A stretch of 41,961 nt of DNA from JBMNOI01 sp050942995 (GTDB lineage Bacteria > Chloroflexota > Anaerolineae > UBA1429). Positions 34,114-41,961 of the stretch are shown here, piece after piece. A program made the position numbers and the translations under genes. The notes beneath the pieces are model-generated. The model was not told the origin of the DNA. It made no database searches and saw only the letters and a list, made by a program, of their open reading frames with translations. The stretch spans positions 1-41,961 of the forward strand of contig JBMNOI010000013.1 in assembly GCA_050942995.1 (NCBI GenBank). Reading direction: 5' to 3'. The stretch's first letter is position 1, and each line of letters opens with the position of its first letter.

Positions 34114-34428
34114 CTAGTTAATGGTCTGCTGGGGCAATGATTCCAGCTCGATGAGCAGATCCTCACGAGCGTTCATGAGATAGTTCAAACTTGCCCATGA
34201 CGCAAAGCTATCCCGATTATCCTGATCCTGCATCCAGTCCCACTGTGCGCTGCTCGGCAGGTTATCGATGCCGATCCTCTTCAGCAACACTCGAATCTGG
34301 GCCTCTACCATATAAAGGCGATATTGCAAGTAGGCCTTCATCATCCCCGGCGACATGGACTTGTCACCTTCAGACCGGGCCATCTCGATATAGTAACCGT
34401 AATCGCTATTCTTCAAGAGCTTTGCCAC
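34114..34428 (-). CDS. Small hypothetical protein, own promoter
   Basis: 104 aa from the GTG at 34428 (110 from an ATG at 34446). Unrecognised; predicted soluble and helical, with acidic and aromatic residues (KSMSPGMMKAYLQYRLYMVEAQIRVLLKRIG in the first half). The GTG is preferred because GAGGTG lies 5 bases upstream. The promoter at 34456-34484 puts the transcript start only 2-3 bases before the ATG, which would make that start nearly leaderless. A terminator follows, so it is an independent unit between mltG and the membrane protein. Confidence 0.62.
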   Translation of the reverse strand: MAKLLKNSDYGYYIEMARSEGDKSMSPGMMKAYLQYRLYMVEAQIRVLLKRIGIDNLPSSAQWDWMQDQDNRDSFASWASLNYLMNAREDLLIELESLPQQTIN

Positions 34429-34455
34429 TCTTGCACCTCGTTGCATAGTTGCCGG

Positions 34456-34484
34456 ATGATAACATTCGTGTCTGCGCCTGTCAA
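34456..34484 (-). promoter_or_regulatory. Strong promoter of the small gene
   Basis: On the minus strand a perfect TTGACA (34479-34484) and TATCAT (34456-34461) are 17 bp apart. The predicted start is near 34449, giving a leader of about 20 bases to the GTG start. Confidence 0.82.
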
Positions 34485-34534
34485 TTCCTCACCCGGATAG
34501 AGAATCGGCGCAATAGGGGGCCTACCCCGACACC

Positions 34535-35683
34535 TTATTGACGGTCCTGGTACAGCTCAATGTTCCGCAAATGCTCCTCGAACGTGACCGCAAAGGCGTG
34601 CGTTCCATCACCCTTGTGATAGAAATAGACGTAATCCGTCTCCTCAGGTTCCAGTACGGCCTCGATGGTCGCCTGACCCGGGTTGCAGATAGGGCCGGGG
34701 GGCAGGCCGGCGTGCACATAGGTATTGTAAGGCGAATCGATCTCCAGATCGGCCAGTGTAAGCTGTGTCCACCAGTTCTGCTCTTCGGGATCGAACCCCT
34801 TGGCGTACTGAACGGTGGGGTCGGCTGCGAGGGGCATATCGGTACGTAGCCTGTTCATAAACACCCCGGCCATAAGCGCCCGTTCCTCAGGAACGCGCGC
34901 CTCACGCTCGACGATGGAGGCAAGTGTGACGACCTCGTACAGACTGAGCTCCATCTCCTCGGCTTTTTCACGCCATTCTGGCGTGATGCGCCGATTCCAT
35001 GTATCGAGCATGATCTCGACCACCCGTTCGGGCGGGGTATCGGCCATGAACTGGTATGTATCCGGAAACAGGAACCCTTCCAGGCCGGTCGGGCTGCCCT
35101 CAGGGCGTTCCTGAGCAAAGGTGTACCCGGTTTCTCCCGCGGCCACGACTGCAAGAAACTCTTCGGCCGACGTAATACCGTTTTGCTCCAAAAGCCAGGC
35201 GATCTGCTCTACACGCCATCCCTCGGGAACGGTGACGATGCGAGCCGGCACCCGTCCGTGTTGCAGAATATCGGCGATCTCTTCCATCGACATATTGGGA
35301 CGGAGAACATAGCTCCCCGCCTGGACGGAAGCGTCCAATCCCTGATGCTGTATGACATAACGAAACAGGGTGGCGTCACTGATGAGGCCCATGCTTTGCA
35401 GGCGGCTCGACACCGCATAGACCGAGTCACCGGGTTCGACCACAAAAGGAACCTCTGTCTCATCATTTGGGTCTACCGGCAGGGTATCTGAACTACGAAT
35501 ACGCAGATATATGCCGATGGCTGATTTTTCGATCCGCCCTGCGGTGATGGTAAAGCCCGATTCGGGGGCGCGCCGACGGACGTCCTGCCACACATACCAG
35601 AATCCTCCGGCCAACGTCAGCACAATGATGGCCAGGGCCAGCATGGCTGTCAAAAAGCGCAGGATGAAACGCACAGGGTTCAA
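34535..35683 (-). CDS. mltG: Endolytic murein transglycosylase MltG
   Basis: 382 aa, YceG/MltG family. It cuts nascent peptidoglycan strands within the chain and so sets glycan length at the membrane. There is one N-terminal membrane segment (about 8-31). A LysM-like subdomain is seen around VPFVVEPGDSVYAVSSRL (about 78-95). The catalytic domain contains PEGWRVEQIA, GFLFPDTYQF, LASIVEREA with the catalytic Glu, and YNTYVHAGLPPGPICNPG. The start is TTG 35683, overlapping the ruvX stop as TTGA, with GGAGG 7 bases upstream. It is the last gene of the alaS operon; only a weak GGGG/CCCC hairpin follows the stop. Confidence 0.95.
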   Translation of the reverse strand: MNPVRFILRFLTAMLALAIIVLTLAGGFWYVWQDVRRRAPESGFTITAGRIEKSAIGIYLRIRSSDTLPVDPNDETEVPFVVEPGDSVYAVSSRLQSMGLISDATLFRYVIQHQGLDASVQAGSYVLRPNMSMEEIADILQHGRVPARIVTVPEGWRVEQIAWLLEQNGITSAEEFLAVVAAGETGYTFAQERPEGSPTGLEGFLFPDTYQFMADTPPERVVEIMLDTWNRRITPEWREKAEEMELSLYEVVTLASIVEREARVPEERALMAGVFMNRLRTDMPLAADPTVQYAKGFDPEEQNWWTQLTLADLEIDSPYNTYVHAGLPPGPICNPGQATIEAVLEPEETDYVYFYHKGDGTHAFAVTFEEHLRNIELYQDRQ

Positions 35684-36114
35684 GATTCATCCTCCCGATC
35701 TATCGATCGCTTTTCATTCAGAAAGGACTGCAAGATGACGGCCGCAGCCACGGCATCGATCCTTTCGCGATGCCGCTTGCGGCGGGCGCCGATCTCGGCG
35801 AGCGTTTCGGCGGCCTCCTGGGTCGAATCACGCTCATCCCATAAGATGATGGGCACGCTGACGCGTTTTTCCAACCCTCGCACATAGGCCCGCGTAGAGC
35901 GCACCTGTCGCCCCTCGCGGCCATCGGGCAACAACGGCAGGCCGACGACGATGGCACCCACCTTTTCCGCCTCGATTATGCGGGCGATCTGTAAAAAGCT
36001 GGCGGGTCCCGATCCGCGACGCAGGACCTCTAGCGGACGGGCCAGCGACCCTCCCTCGTCGCTAATCGCCACGCCGATATACTCGTCCCCCACATCCAGA
36101 GCCAGATAGCGCAT
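35680..36114 (-). CDS. ruvX: RuvX/YqgF RNase H-like nuclease (pre-16S rRNA processing)
   Basis: 144 aa, Holliday-junction-resolvase-like fold. YqgF is implicated in maturation of the 16S rRNA 5' end. Features: ALDVGDEYIGVAISD with the catalytic D7, IVVGLPLLPDGREG, IILWDERDST (E94 region) and RIDAVAAAVILQSFL with the final Asp. The length is standard. The ATG at 36114 is 3 nt behind the preceding stop. The gene overlaps mltG by 4 nt, an order common in Gram-positives and Chloroflexota. Confidence 0.95.
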   Translation of the reverse strand: MRYLALDVGDEYIGVAISDEGGSLARPLEVLRRGSGPASFLQIARIIEAEKVGAIVVGLPLLPDGREGRQVRSTRAYVRGLEKRVSVPIILWDERDSTQEAAETLAEIGARRKRHRERIDAVAAAVILQSFLNEKRSIDREDES

Positions 36115-36117
36115 GCG

Positions 36118-37623
36118 TTAGCGTGAAGCGACGATGACGTCGATGCGGGCAGGCAACAACGGGATGCGAGGCCACCAGTCAGGCGTGATCTCGATGCTGG
36201 CCTGGTCGCTCAGATCGAGGTGTTCGGCCAGCCACTGCGACGCGTTGGGAACTTCTCGGCCGCGGATTGCCGTCTTGATCTGCTTCTCCTCGATCTCGGG
36301 CGCCACCAAGCCGCGCGCCTGGATGGTGAACAGCAAGCTACGCTCATCAGCCTGTATGCGATCCGAGTGATCGATCTCCAGGCTATCCATGAGGATGCGC
36401 ATATCACGTCCCGCGCCCTCTTCCAGCAGATGGGCGGCCATCAATTGCAGGGCAATGCCGTCGACGGCGGTGCCGCCTACGACAACTTTCATCTGCGCTG
36501 AGAGAACGTCACTCTGTTCATTCACCACCTGATCGAACTCGCGCGACATGATCTGCACATCTAGCGAATCGACGGGGATGAATTCGCCCGCTTCCAGCTC
36601 GGATACCAATCGCTCGTAGGCTTCATCCTGTAACTGGCGCGCCAGGTCGGCCTGTAGCTTGTCGAAATCCTGATAAGATACCACCGGCACCTGGGTGTAT
36701 GCGCCGCCGACGGTGCCCACGTTGTTGAGCACGTTGACATACCGGGCGATTTCGCCGTCCACGGCGTTGATGGTCAGCGCCCGGACATTACCGACAGGGC
36801 CGGGATCGGTTGCAACGATGCCCACGCGGGCGTGACCGTGTAACGCGGGCGGAAGCTGAACATCTTCTACCGTATAGAACCGCATGGTAACGCCAGAACT
36901 GGTGCGCACGATGGTTCCCTGTGGCACGGTAACAGGCTGGTCGGTGCGGTTGGTGAATACGACCTCGCCCGATGCATACTCGCCCGGAACCGAGATCGAG
37001 CCGGTGGCCGGTGTTTCTCCGCGGCCCTCGACGATCACCTGCACGCGGCGGGCAGGGATGATGCCTTCTTCATAGTCCGCTTCGCGGTAGGTGGTATTTG
37101 CCTGAAGGTGAAACGTGCCCGAGACAGGTTGTGCTTGGGGCGCAATGGTGATGGTGGCGCTGGGCACCAGCGCACCCACCACAATGGCCAGTATACCCAG
37201 CAATCCGACCAGGCCGGTGAGCGAAAGAAAAGCCGACCTTACGCTCAGATCACGGGGTTTGCGCTCCCAGCGCTGTCCCAGTCGTTCCGAGACCGGAACC
37301 ACACGCGCGGCCAGCCCCTGCGTATCATACCGGCGGGCCCGTCGATACGATCTGAGCCGATCGGGCACGAACATGTGGGTACTGATGCCTGCTTCTCGGG
37401 CCAGGGATCGGGTGTAGAGGTGTCGTGTTACCAATCGCAGATCCAGCGCCAGATTCTGAGCCGTCCGCTTCAGGCGCTTGAGATTGACCAGCTTGAGCCC
37501 CAGTTTGGCCCGCCAGGGGAGCACCATCCACACCTGTGATCCCGGAGTACTATGCTCCAGCATCTCACACGCCGCATCAATCGTATCCTGACGTGTAAGA
37601 TAGATCACCTCGATTGCAGCCAA
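36118..37623 (-). CDS. Single-TM protein with Rossmann-like head and baseplate-J-like region
   Basis: 501 aa, function unknown. Residues 1-90 resemble an alpha/beta Rossmann-like module (IEVIYLTRQDTIDAACEML, then QVWMVLPWRAKLGLKLVNLKRL, then LRLVTRHLYTRSLAREAGI). A basic linker and one membrane helix (about 130-153) follow. The outer part starts with SATITIAP and contains beta-rich repeats such as SGEVVFTNRTDQPVTVPQGTIV (about 218-240), the pattern annotated as baseplate J/gp47-like. There is no phage gene nearby, so it is not a tail protein in this setting. Start TTG 37623 has GGAGGAG directly upstream. It is 16 nt after the actin-fold gene and 3 nt before ruvX. It is probably an envelope or division-linked factor (inference). 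Confidence 0.65.
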   Translation of the reverse strand: MAAIEVIYLTRQDTIDAACEMLEHSTPGSQVWMVLPWRAKLGLKLVNLKRLKRTAQNLALDLRLVTRHLYTRSLAREAGISTHMFVPDRLRSYRRARRYDTQGLAARVVPVSERLGQRWERKPRDLSVRSAFLSLTGLVGLLGILAIVVGALVPSATITIAPQAQPVSGTFHLQANTTYREADYEEGIIPARRVQVIVEGRGETPATGSISVPGEYASGEVVFTNRTDQPVTVPQGTIVRTSSGVTMRFYTVEDVQLPPALHGHARVGIVATDPGPVGNVRALTINAVDGEIARYVNVLNNVGTVGGAYTQVPVVSYQDFDKLQADLARQLQDEAYERLVSELEAGEFIPVDSLDVQIMSREFDQVVNEQSDVLSAQMKVVVGGTAVDGIALQLMAAHLLEEGAGRDMRILMDSLEIDHSDRIQADERSLLFTIQARGLVAPEIEEKQIKTAIRGREVPNASQWLAEHLDLSDQASIEITPDWWPRIPLLPARIDVIVASR

Positions 37624-37639
37624 AGCTCCTCCTCGGTCG

Positions 37640-38908
37640 CTATCGCGATCTTGTCGCGGATGACGACCGGCGCCAGCGAATCATCTCGGCCAGCGCACGG
37701 TCCAGGTTATCTCCCGGTGCGAACATTGAGGCCACGTGATGGGCCAGTGCACGCAACAACAGGTACGGCGGGCCCCCCGCCTGCGATGTACAATCCAGTA
37801 CGTTACGAATGGTGCCCACGCCCAGCTCGACGACCTCAGGGCACCCGTCAAACGGCAGACTCTCTTCCCAGAATGGTGTTTCTAGCGAAGGATACGCCTC
37901 GGGAATCCGTCGGGTGAGATCCAGGAAGTAGATACGCTGCGGCAGCGGGCCGCCACGATGTAGAGACCGGATCTGCCGAGCCAGCGTCGTCATCCAATGA
38001 CGCAGCTCGCCCCAGAAGCAGCGGGCCACCTGTGTTTCGATCTCTTCGCGTAGTTGCCCCGCGCGATAGGCCCGCATGAGCGTCTCGCCTTGCTGCTCAC
38101 GGCTGACCAGCGTCTCAGTGGTGGCACGAAGGATATCTCGCTCGCCGATGGGCACCGTTCCCGTCCATTCCAACCGACCACGCCGTGCCAGCCCAACGGT
38201 GGAATTCTGTTCATCCAGCAGGATCAACAGGGCCGCCGGATCGATCAAGGGCGCAGCATAGAGCACATGATGGGGCACCAGACAGGTCAGCCCCAATTGT
38301 AGCCGCTCGGCGACGATTTCCATGGCACGAATCCACTCCAGCGGCGCCAGGCTAAAGCGCATGCGGAGTTCGATTCGCTCTCCCTCCACGGCCAGAGGAT
38401 CGGCGATGGCCTGCCCATCCACCACAAAGGTCGCCGTGTTGCCGCAGATAATATCCTCCGTCGTATGGCGCTGACGCGTGCCGACGATATCCTGCGCCGT
38501 ACGATATCCCTTCCGCAACAGGTGGGTGATCTCGTCCATCGTGATGCCCTGTCGCGGGTGGCGCCGCTCCTGCTCGATGACAACGGGCAGGTCGCGGGTG
38601 ATTTCGGTGGGAAGGGCCATGGCGGCGTAATCGGGCACGATCTTGTGCCCACCCGAGAGGGCAGTCATATCTTCGGCCTCGGTGAGGGCCTGATCGCAGC
38701 CGGCGAACCATCGGTCCACATCGGGGTGTTTTCCTCCCCGCAATCCATGAACCGGCGCGACCGAGACGCCCACCATCTCGGCAGTTCCCTCGTTCAGTTC
38801 GATGACCGAGGCGCGCACATGGTCTCGCTCCCACGTGATGACGCTATGATGACGCACGGGGGGTATTGTGCGAGAGGCACCTCTGGTTGGTATGCCGAGC
38901 AAACTCAT
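37640..38908 (-). CDS. Divergent FtsA/PilM-like actin-fold protein
   Basis: 422 aa. The opening (HSVITWERDHVRASVIELNEGTAEMVGVS, about 21-49) reads like the phosphate-1 strands of FtsA/PilM, though the usual DxG is replaced. ALPTEITRDLPVVIEQERR and GITMDEITHLLRKGYRTA (about 98-140) resemble the FtsA SHS2 (1C) insertion. LLILLDEQNSTVGLARRGRLEWTGTVPIGERDI (about 230-262) matches the phosphate-2 and strand pattern, and ELGVGTIRNVLDCT lies near the end. No amphipathic FtsZ-type anchor is clear. ATG 38908 has GGGGGAG close upstream. It lies 18 nt after alaS and just before the single-TM gene, its likely partner, in the way PilM pairs with PilN. The family call is tentative. Confidence 0.55.
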   Translation of the reverse strand: MSLLGIPTRGASRTIPPVRHHSVITWERDHVRASVIELNEGTAEMVGVSVAPVHGLRGGKHPDVDRWFAGCDQALTEAEDMTALSGGHKIVPDYAAMALPTEITRDLPVVIEQERRHPRQGITMDEITHLLRKGYRTAQDIVGTRQRHTTEDIICGNTATFVVDGQAIADPLAVEGERIELRMRFSLAPLEWIRAMEIVAERLQLGLTCLVPHHVLYAAPLIDPAALLILLDEQNSTVGLARRGRLEWTGTVPIGERDILRATTETLVSREQQGETLMRAYRAGQLREEIETQVARCFWGELRHWMTTLARQIRSLHRGGPLPQRIYFLDLTRRIPEAYPSLETPFWEESLPFDGCPEVVELGVGTIRNVLDCTSQAGGPPYLLLRALAHHVASMFAPGDNLDRALAEMIRWRRSSSATRSR

Positions 38909-38926
38909 CGCTCTCCCCCAAATAAT

Positions 38927-41578
38927 CTATGATGCACCGTTCAACGATTTGGCAACCAGGTCGGGCACGGTGGCTACTGCCTCAGAAAGCCCGGAGCTAT
39001 CTTTACCGCCCGCCTGGGCGATATCGGGCCGACCACCGCCCCCGCCGCCCATCTGTTTGGCGACATTGCCCGCCAGCTTGCCCGCATGCAGCCCTCGTTC
39101 GACCAGATCTCGCGTGAGGGCCACCACCAGCATGGGGCGTTCACCGATCAGGGCGCCCAGGGCGACCACGGCACTGCCCAGCCGATCGCGGAACCGGTCG
39201 CACATACTGCGCAGCGTATCTACGTCGGCAGCCTCTACCACCTGGGCCAGCACCTGCACACCCTCTACCTCGGTGACGCGGCTCAGCATATCGTCGATGC
39301 TGCCGGCGGCGAGCTGGCGTTGCAGATCCTGCACCGTGCGGCGCTGTTCGCGTAGCTGTTCCATCAATCCCTGCAGGCGATCGACCTCTTCACCCGGTCG
39401 TGCCGACAGCGCGTCGGCCACTGCCTGCAATGCGCCCAGCCGTTCACGCACATATTCTTCGGCGCCCCGGCCGGTGAGGGCCTCGATGCGCCGCAAGCCC
39501 GACCCGATGCTGGACTCGCCGACGATGAGAAACTGGCCGATCTGTCCGGTGGCATCCAGGTGCGTGCCGCCACACAGTTCGGCGGTGTAATCCTTAACCG
39601 AAACCACGCGAACCCGATCGCCATACTTTTCGCCAAAGAGGGCGATGACGCCCGCTTTGACGGCCTCGTCGTATGTGGTGACACGGGTGGTGACGGGACG
39701 ATCCTCGCGGATGCGCTCGTTGACGATCTGCTCCACCCGATGCAGTTCATCCTTCGACGGCGCCGACAGGTGGTTGTAGTCGAATCGCAGTCGATCCGGC
39801 GCCACCAACGAGCCGGCCTGTGCGGCATGCTCGCCCAGCACCTGGCGCAGCGCCCGGTGCAACAGATGAGTGGCCGTGTGGTTGCGGGCGATATCCAGCC
39901 GACGGGCCTCATCCACGATGGCGTCTACCTCATCGCCCACGGTCAGACGGCCCTCTATGACCTCGGCGCGGTGTACGATGATATCGGGAATCGGACGGAC
40001 CGTATCGGTCACGCGCAAGCGTCCCTGGGGCCAGGACATCTCACCGGTATCGCCCACCTGCCCACCGGATTCGGCATAAAAGGGTGTGGCGTTCAGCACC
40101 ACATCCACCTTTTCGCCCGTCTGGGCGGATGAGGCGCTCTCTCCGTCGCGAACCAGGGCGATGACACGTCCCTGAGCGCGATGGCCCTCATACCCCAGGA
40201 AGGCGTTCGACGGCAGCTCCATCTGCCGGTAGAGCTCGGCCTCGGCCTGTACCGTAAAGCGCTGGACCGAACGGGCGCGGCGACGTTGATCCTCCAGTGC
40301 GGCGACAAATCCCGTCTCGTCGATGGTCAATCCCAATTCGGCGGCGGCGTCACGGGTCAGCTCCGGCGGAAAGCCGTAGGTATCGTACAGGCGAAACGCT
40401 TCATCGCCCGGGATCACCGACGAGCCTTCCTGGCGCAACCGGTCGGCCAGCCCCTCCAGGCGCGCCAATCCGGTGGAGAGCGTGGTCAGAAAGCGCTCTT
40501 CCTCCTGCGTGATGGCCTGACGGATAAAGTCCTGCCGCTCGCGCAATTCGACATAATGATCGCCCATGGTGTCGATGACGACCTGGGCCGTGTGGGCGAG
40601 GAACGGGCCCTCAAAGCCCAGGCGTTTGCCGAATCGTGCAGCGCGCCGCAGGATGAGCCGCAGCACATAGTTGCGCCCCTCGTTCCCCGGCAGCACGCCG
40701 TCGGCGATAAGGAAGGTGATGGCGCGACTGTGATCGGCGATGACTCGATAGGGCACCTGGTTTTCCCGCATGGTGGCCTCGTCGTGCCCCAAAAGCTCGC
40801 GGGTGCGGGCCATGATGGGCGTAAAGAGGTCGGTGTCATAGTTACTCTCGACGCCCTGCAAGATGGCGGTGATGCGCTCCAGCCCCATGCCGGTATCGAT
40901 ACTGGGGCGGGGGAGCGGCGTCATTGTGCCGTCTTGGTGCTGCTCGTACTGCATGAATACCAGGTTCCAGAACTCGAGCCAGCGGTCGCAATCATAGGCC
41001 GGGCTGCAATCGGGCCGGCCGCAACTGCACGTCTCGGGGCCGCGGTCCCAGTGAACCTCGGAACAGGGGCCGCAAGGGCCGATCTCGCCCATCTCCCAAA
41101 AGTTGGTCTTTTTACCCAGCCGTACGATACGCTCCGGCTCGAGCCCTGCAATGCGGCGCCACAGATCGAACGCCTCGTCATCATCCTCATAGATGGTGAC
41201 TAACAGGCGCGTTGCGTCCATTTTGAGATCATCGGTGAGAAAGGTCCATGCGGCGTCGATGGCCTCTTCTTTGAAATAATCGCCGAAGGAAAAGTTCCCC
41301 AGCATCTCGAAAAAGGTATGGTGCCGCGGCGAAGGGCCGACCGAATCCAGATCGTTATGCTTGCCGCTGACGCGCATGCACTTTTGTGATGTAACGGCCC
41401 GACGATAGGGACGTGTCTCCAGACCGAGGAAGAGATCCTTGAATTGCACCATGCCGGCGTTAGTAAAGAGCAGTGTCGGATCGTTGCCCGGTACCAGGGG
41501 GGAACTGGAGACGATGGTGTGGCCGCGGGAATGGAAAAAGTTCAGAAATCTGGATCGAATCTCGGCACTGCCGATCAT
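38927..41578 (-). CDS. alaS: Alanyl-tRNA synthetase
   Basis: 883 aa class II synthetase, full length. Motif 1-2 region with SSSPLVPGNDPTLLFTNAGMVQFKD and HTFFEMLGNFSFGDYFKEEAI; WEMGEIGPCGPCSEVHWDRG in the active site. The editing domain has zinc ligands HTATHLLH and CGGTH, and a C-terminal C-Ala domain ends with the Gly-rich MGGGGGGRPDIAQAGGK. A cysteine-rich piece CSCGRPDC (about 184-191) follows the active site, as in many bacterial AlaRS. ATG 41578 has AAAGGA 7 bases upstream and is driven by the promoter at 41613-41641. It heads a five-gene operon to mltG. Confidence 0.98.
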   Translation of the reverse strand: MIGSAEIRSRFLNFFHSRGHTIVSSSPLVPGNDPTLLFTNAGMVQFKDLFLGLETRPYRRAVTSQKCMRVSGKHNDLDSVGPSPRHHTFFEMLGNFSFGDYFKEEAIDAAWTFLTDDLKMDATRLLVTIYEDDDEAFDLWRRIAGLEPERIVRLGKKTNFWEMGEIGPCGPCSEVHWDRGPETCSCGRPDCSPAYDCDRWLEFWNLVFMQYEQHQDGTMTPLPRPSIDTGMGLERITAILQGVESNYDTDLFTPIMARTRELLGHDEATMRENQVPYRVIADHSRAITFLIADGVLPGNEGRNYVLRLILRRAARFGKRLGFEGPFLAHTAQVVIDTMGDHYVELRERQDFIRQAITQEEERFLTTLSTGLARLEGLADRLRQEGSSVIPGDEAFRLYDTYGFPPELTRDAAAELGLTIDETGFVAALEDQRRRARSVQRFTVQAEAELYRQMELPSNAFLGYEGHRAQGRVIALVRDGESASSAQTGEKVDVVLNATPFYAESGGQVGDTGEMSWPQGRLRVTDTVRPIPDIIVHRAEVIEGRLTVGDEVDAIVDEARRLDIARNHTATHLLHRALRQVLGEHAAQAGSLVAPDRLRFDYNHLSAPSKDELHRVEQIVNERIREDRPVTTRVTTYDEAVKAGVIALFGEKYGDRVRVVSVKDYTAELCGGTHLDATGQIGQFLIVGESSIGSGLRRIEALTGRGAEEYVRERLGALQAVADALSARPGEEVDRLQGLMEQLREQRRTVQDLQRQLAAGSIDDMLSRVTEVEGVQVLAQVVEAADVDTLRSMCDRFRDRLGSAVVALGALIGERPMLVVALTRDLVERGLHAGKLAGNVAKQMGGGGGGRPDIAQAGGKDSSGLSEAVATVPDLVAKSLNGAS

Positions 41579-41612
41579 ACCGTTTCCTTTCTCACATCAG
41601 TTGCATTGGTCA

Positions 41613-41641
41613 ATTCTATGCGAATGGAGATAGCGTGTCAA
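41613..41641 (-). promoter_or_regulatory. Strong promoter of the alaS operon
   Basis: On the minus strand a perfect TTGACA (41636-41641) and TAGAAT (41613-41618) are 17 bp apart. The predicted start is near 41606, about 28 bases before the alaS ATG, so there is no room for a T-box leader. Confidence 0.85.
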
Positions 41642-41671
41642 AAGAATGGAAAGGTAAGTATAAAGAAATAG

Positions 41672-41699
41672 CGCCAAGGCCGGTGAATTGGTCTTGGCG
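41672..41699 (-). terminator. Probable intrinsic terminator of clpX
   Basis: CGCCAAG (41672-41678) pairs with CTTGGCG (41693-41699), extended by a G-U and two G-C pairs around an 8-base loop. In the minus direction it is followed by CTATTTCTTTAT. It lies between the clpX stop and the alaS promoter. Confidence 0.65.
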
Positions 41700-41763
41700 T
41701 CTATTTTCTAATGTTTCACACGGTTAATCGAGTTTCAGGCAGCCCTCTGGATGTGCGACGTTT

Positions 41764-41961
41764 TTATGCCGCCTCATCGAACAGGGCGGTATGATCCCGA
41801 TTACGGCGATTGCGGATCGCATCGGCGCTGACCACCCAATGTTTGATCTCGGGGCGCGACGGAATCTCGTACATCACGTCGGTTAGCGTCTCTTCGATGA
41901 TGGTGCGCAGGCCCCGTGCCCCCATGCGATAGGCGATGGCCTCCTCGGCCACCTGCTGCAG
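41764..41961 (-). CDS. clpX: ClpX C-terminal fragment (gene runs off the right edge)
   Basis: Last 65 residues of the ATPase that unfolds substrates for ClpP. The visible part is the C-terminal small AAA+ domain: AEEAIAYRMGARGLRTIIEE with the sensor-2 arginine in GARGLR, then MYEIPSRPEI, both characteristic of ClpX. The tail after VVSADAIRNRR is short and divergent, as usual. The N-terminal zinc finger, Walker motifs and IGF loop are outside the window. The stop is TAA at 41764-41766; a terminator-like hairpin follows. Confidence 0.88.
   Translation of the reverse strand: MQQVAEEAIAYRMGARGLRTIIEETLTDVMYEIPSRPEIKHWVVSADAIRNRRNRDHTALFDEAA

Noticed and set aside
36118..37623. Prophage or contractile-tail locus suggested by the baseplate-J-like region
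   Set aside because: No other tail, capsid, integrase or lysis genes are present, and the protein has a membrane anchor and housekeeping neighbours.
41579..41763. T-box riboswitch controlling alaS
   Set aside because: The promoter leaves a leader of only about 28 bases, too short for a T-box.

Overview
This window is a GC-rich stretch of a bacterial chromosome. It is densely coded, with many GTG and TTG starts, short gaps, ATGA-type overlaps and strong Shine-Dalgarno (SD) sites. I see no mobile elements, tRNAs, rRNAs or CRISPR arrays. The gene content best fits the phylum Chloroflexota. The pointers are an archaeal-style HerA/NurA/Mre11/Rad50 operon, three tandem M42 peptidases, Firmicutes-like synteny (rlmN-rpe-rpmB-asp23-fakA-degV-recG-coaD and alaS-x-x-ruvX-mltG), and sigma70-type promoters. 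The phylum call is an inference from memory of these families; no search was run.

Layout from left to right. Positions 1-418 are a promoter-bearing intergenic stretch. A protein with a coiled coil, a PH/GRAM-like domain and a zinc ribbon (419-1462) converges on a thiI-malQ operon through a perfect-palindrome terminator. Divergent from thiI is a two-gene sugar-acid/glycan module: a UxuA-like TIM barrel and a cytoplasmic sialidase-fold protein. A plus-strand housekeeping run follows: a YugP-like membrane metallopeptidase, rlmN, rpe, (rpmB on the opposite strand), an Asp23 protein, fakA, degV, recG, coaD and a small coiled-coil protein. That last protein appears to use an AUC start codon.

From about 16.5 to 29.2 kb all genes are on the minus strand. 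In transcription order they are yedF, a metal-dependent cyclase, a GH42 beta-galactosidase, an IorA-like TPP enzyme, sbcD/mre11, sbcC/rad50, nurA, a small HAS-barrel-like protein and herA. The last five form a compact DNA-end-resection operon and are the most striking system in the window. The TPP enzyme and the GH42 gene are fused to its front with gaps of a few bases.

From 29.5 kb there is a HAD-IIA phosphatase (+), then three M42 aminopeptidase genes (-), a single-pass membrane protein and a small orphan gene with its own strong promoter. Last is a five-gene operon read from one alaS promoter: alaS, an FtsA/PilM-like actin-fold protein, a single-TM protein with baseplate-J-like repeats, ruvX and mltG. 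The C-terminal end of clpX enters at the right edge. How they may work together: HerA/NurA/SbcCD process DNA ends, RecG acts on forks and junctions, RuvX on rRNA maturation, MltG on glycan strand length, FakA/DegV on fatty-acid phosphorylation, and the carbohydrate enzymes feed central metabolism.
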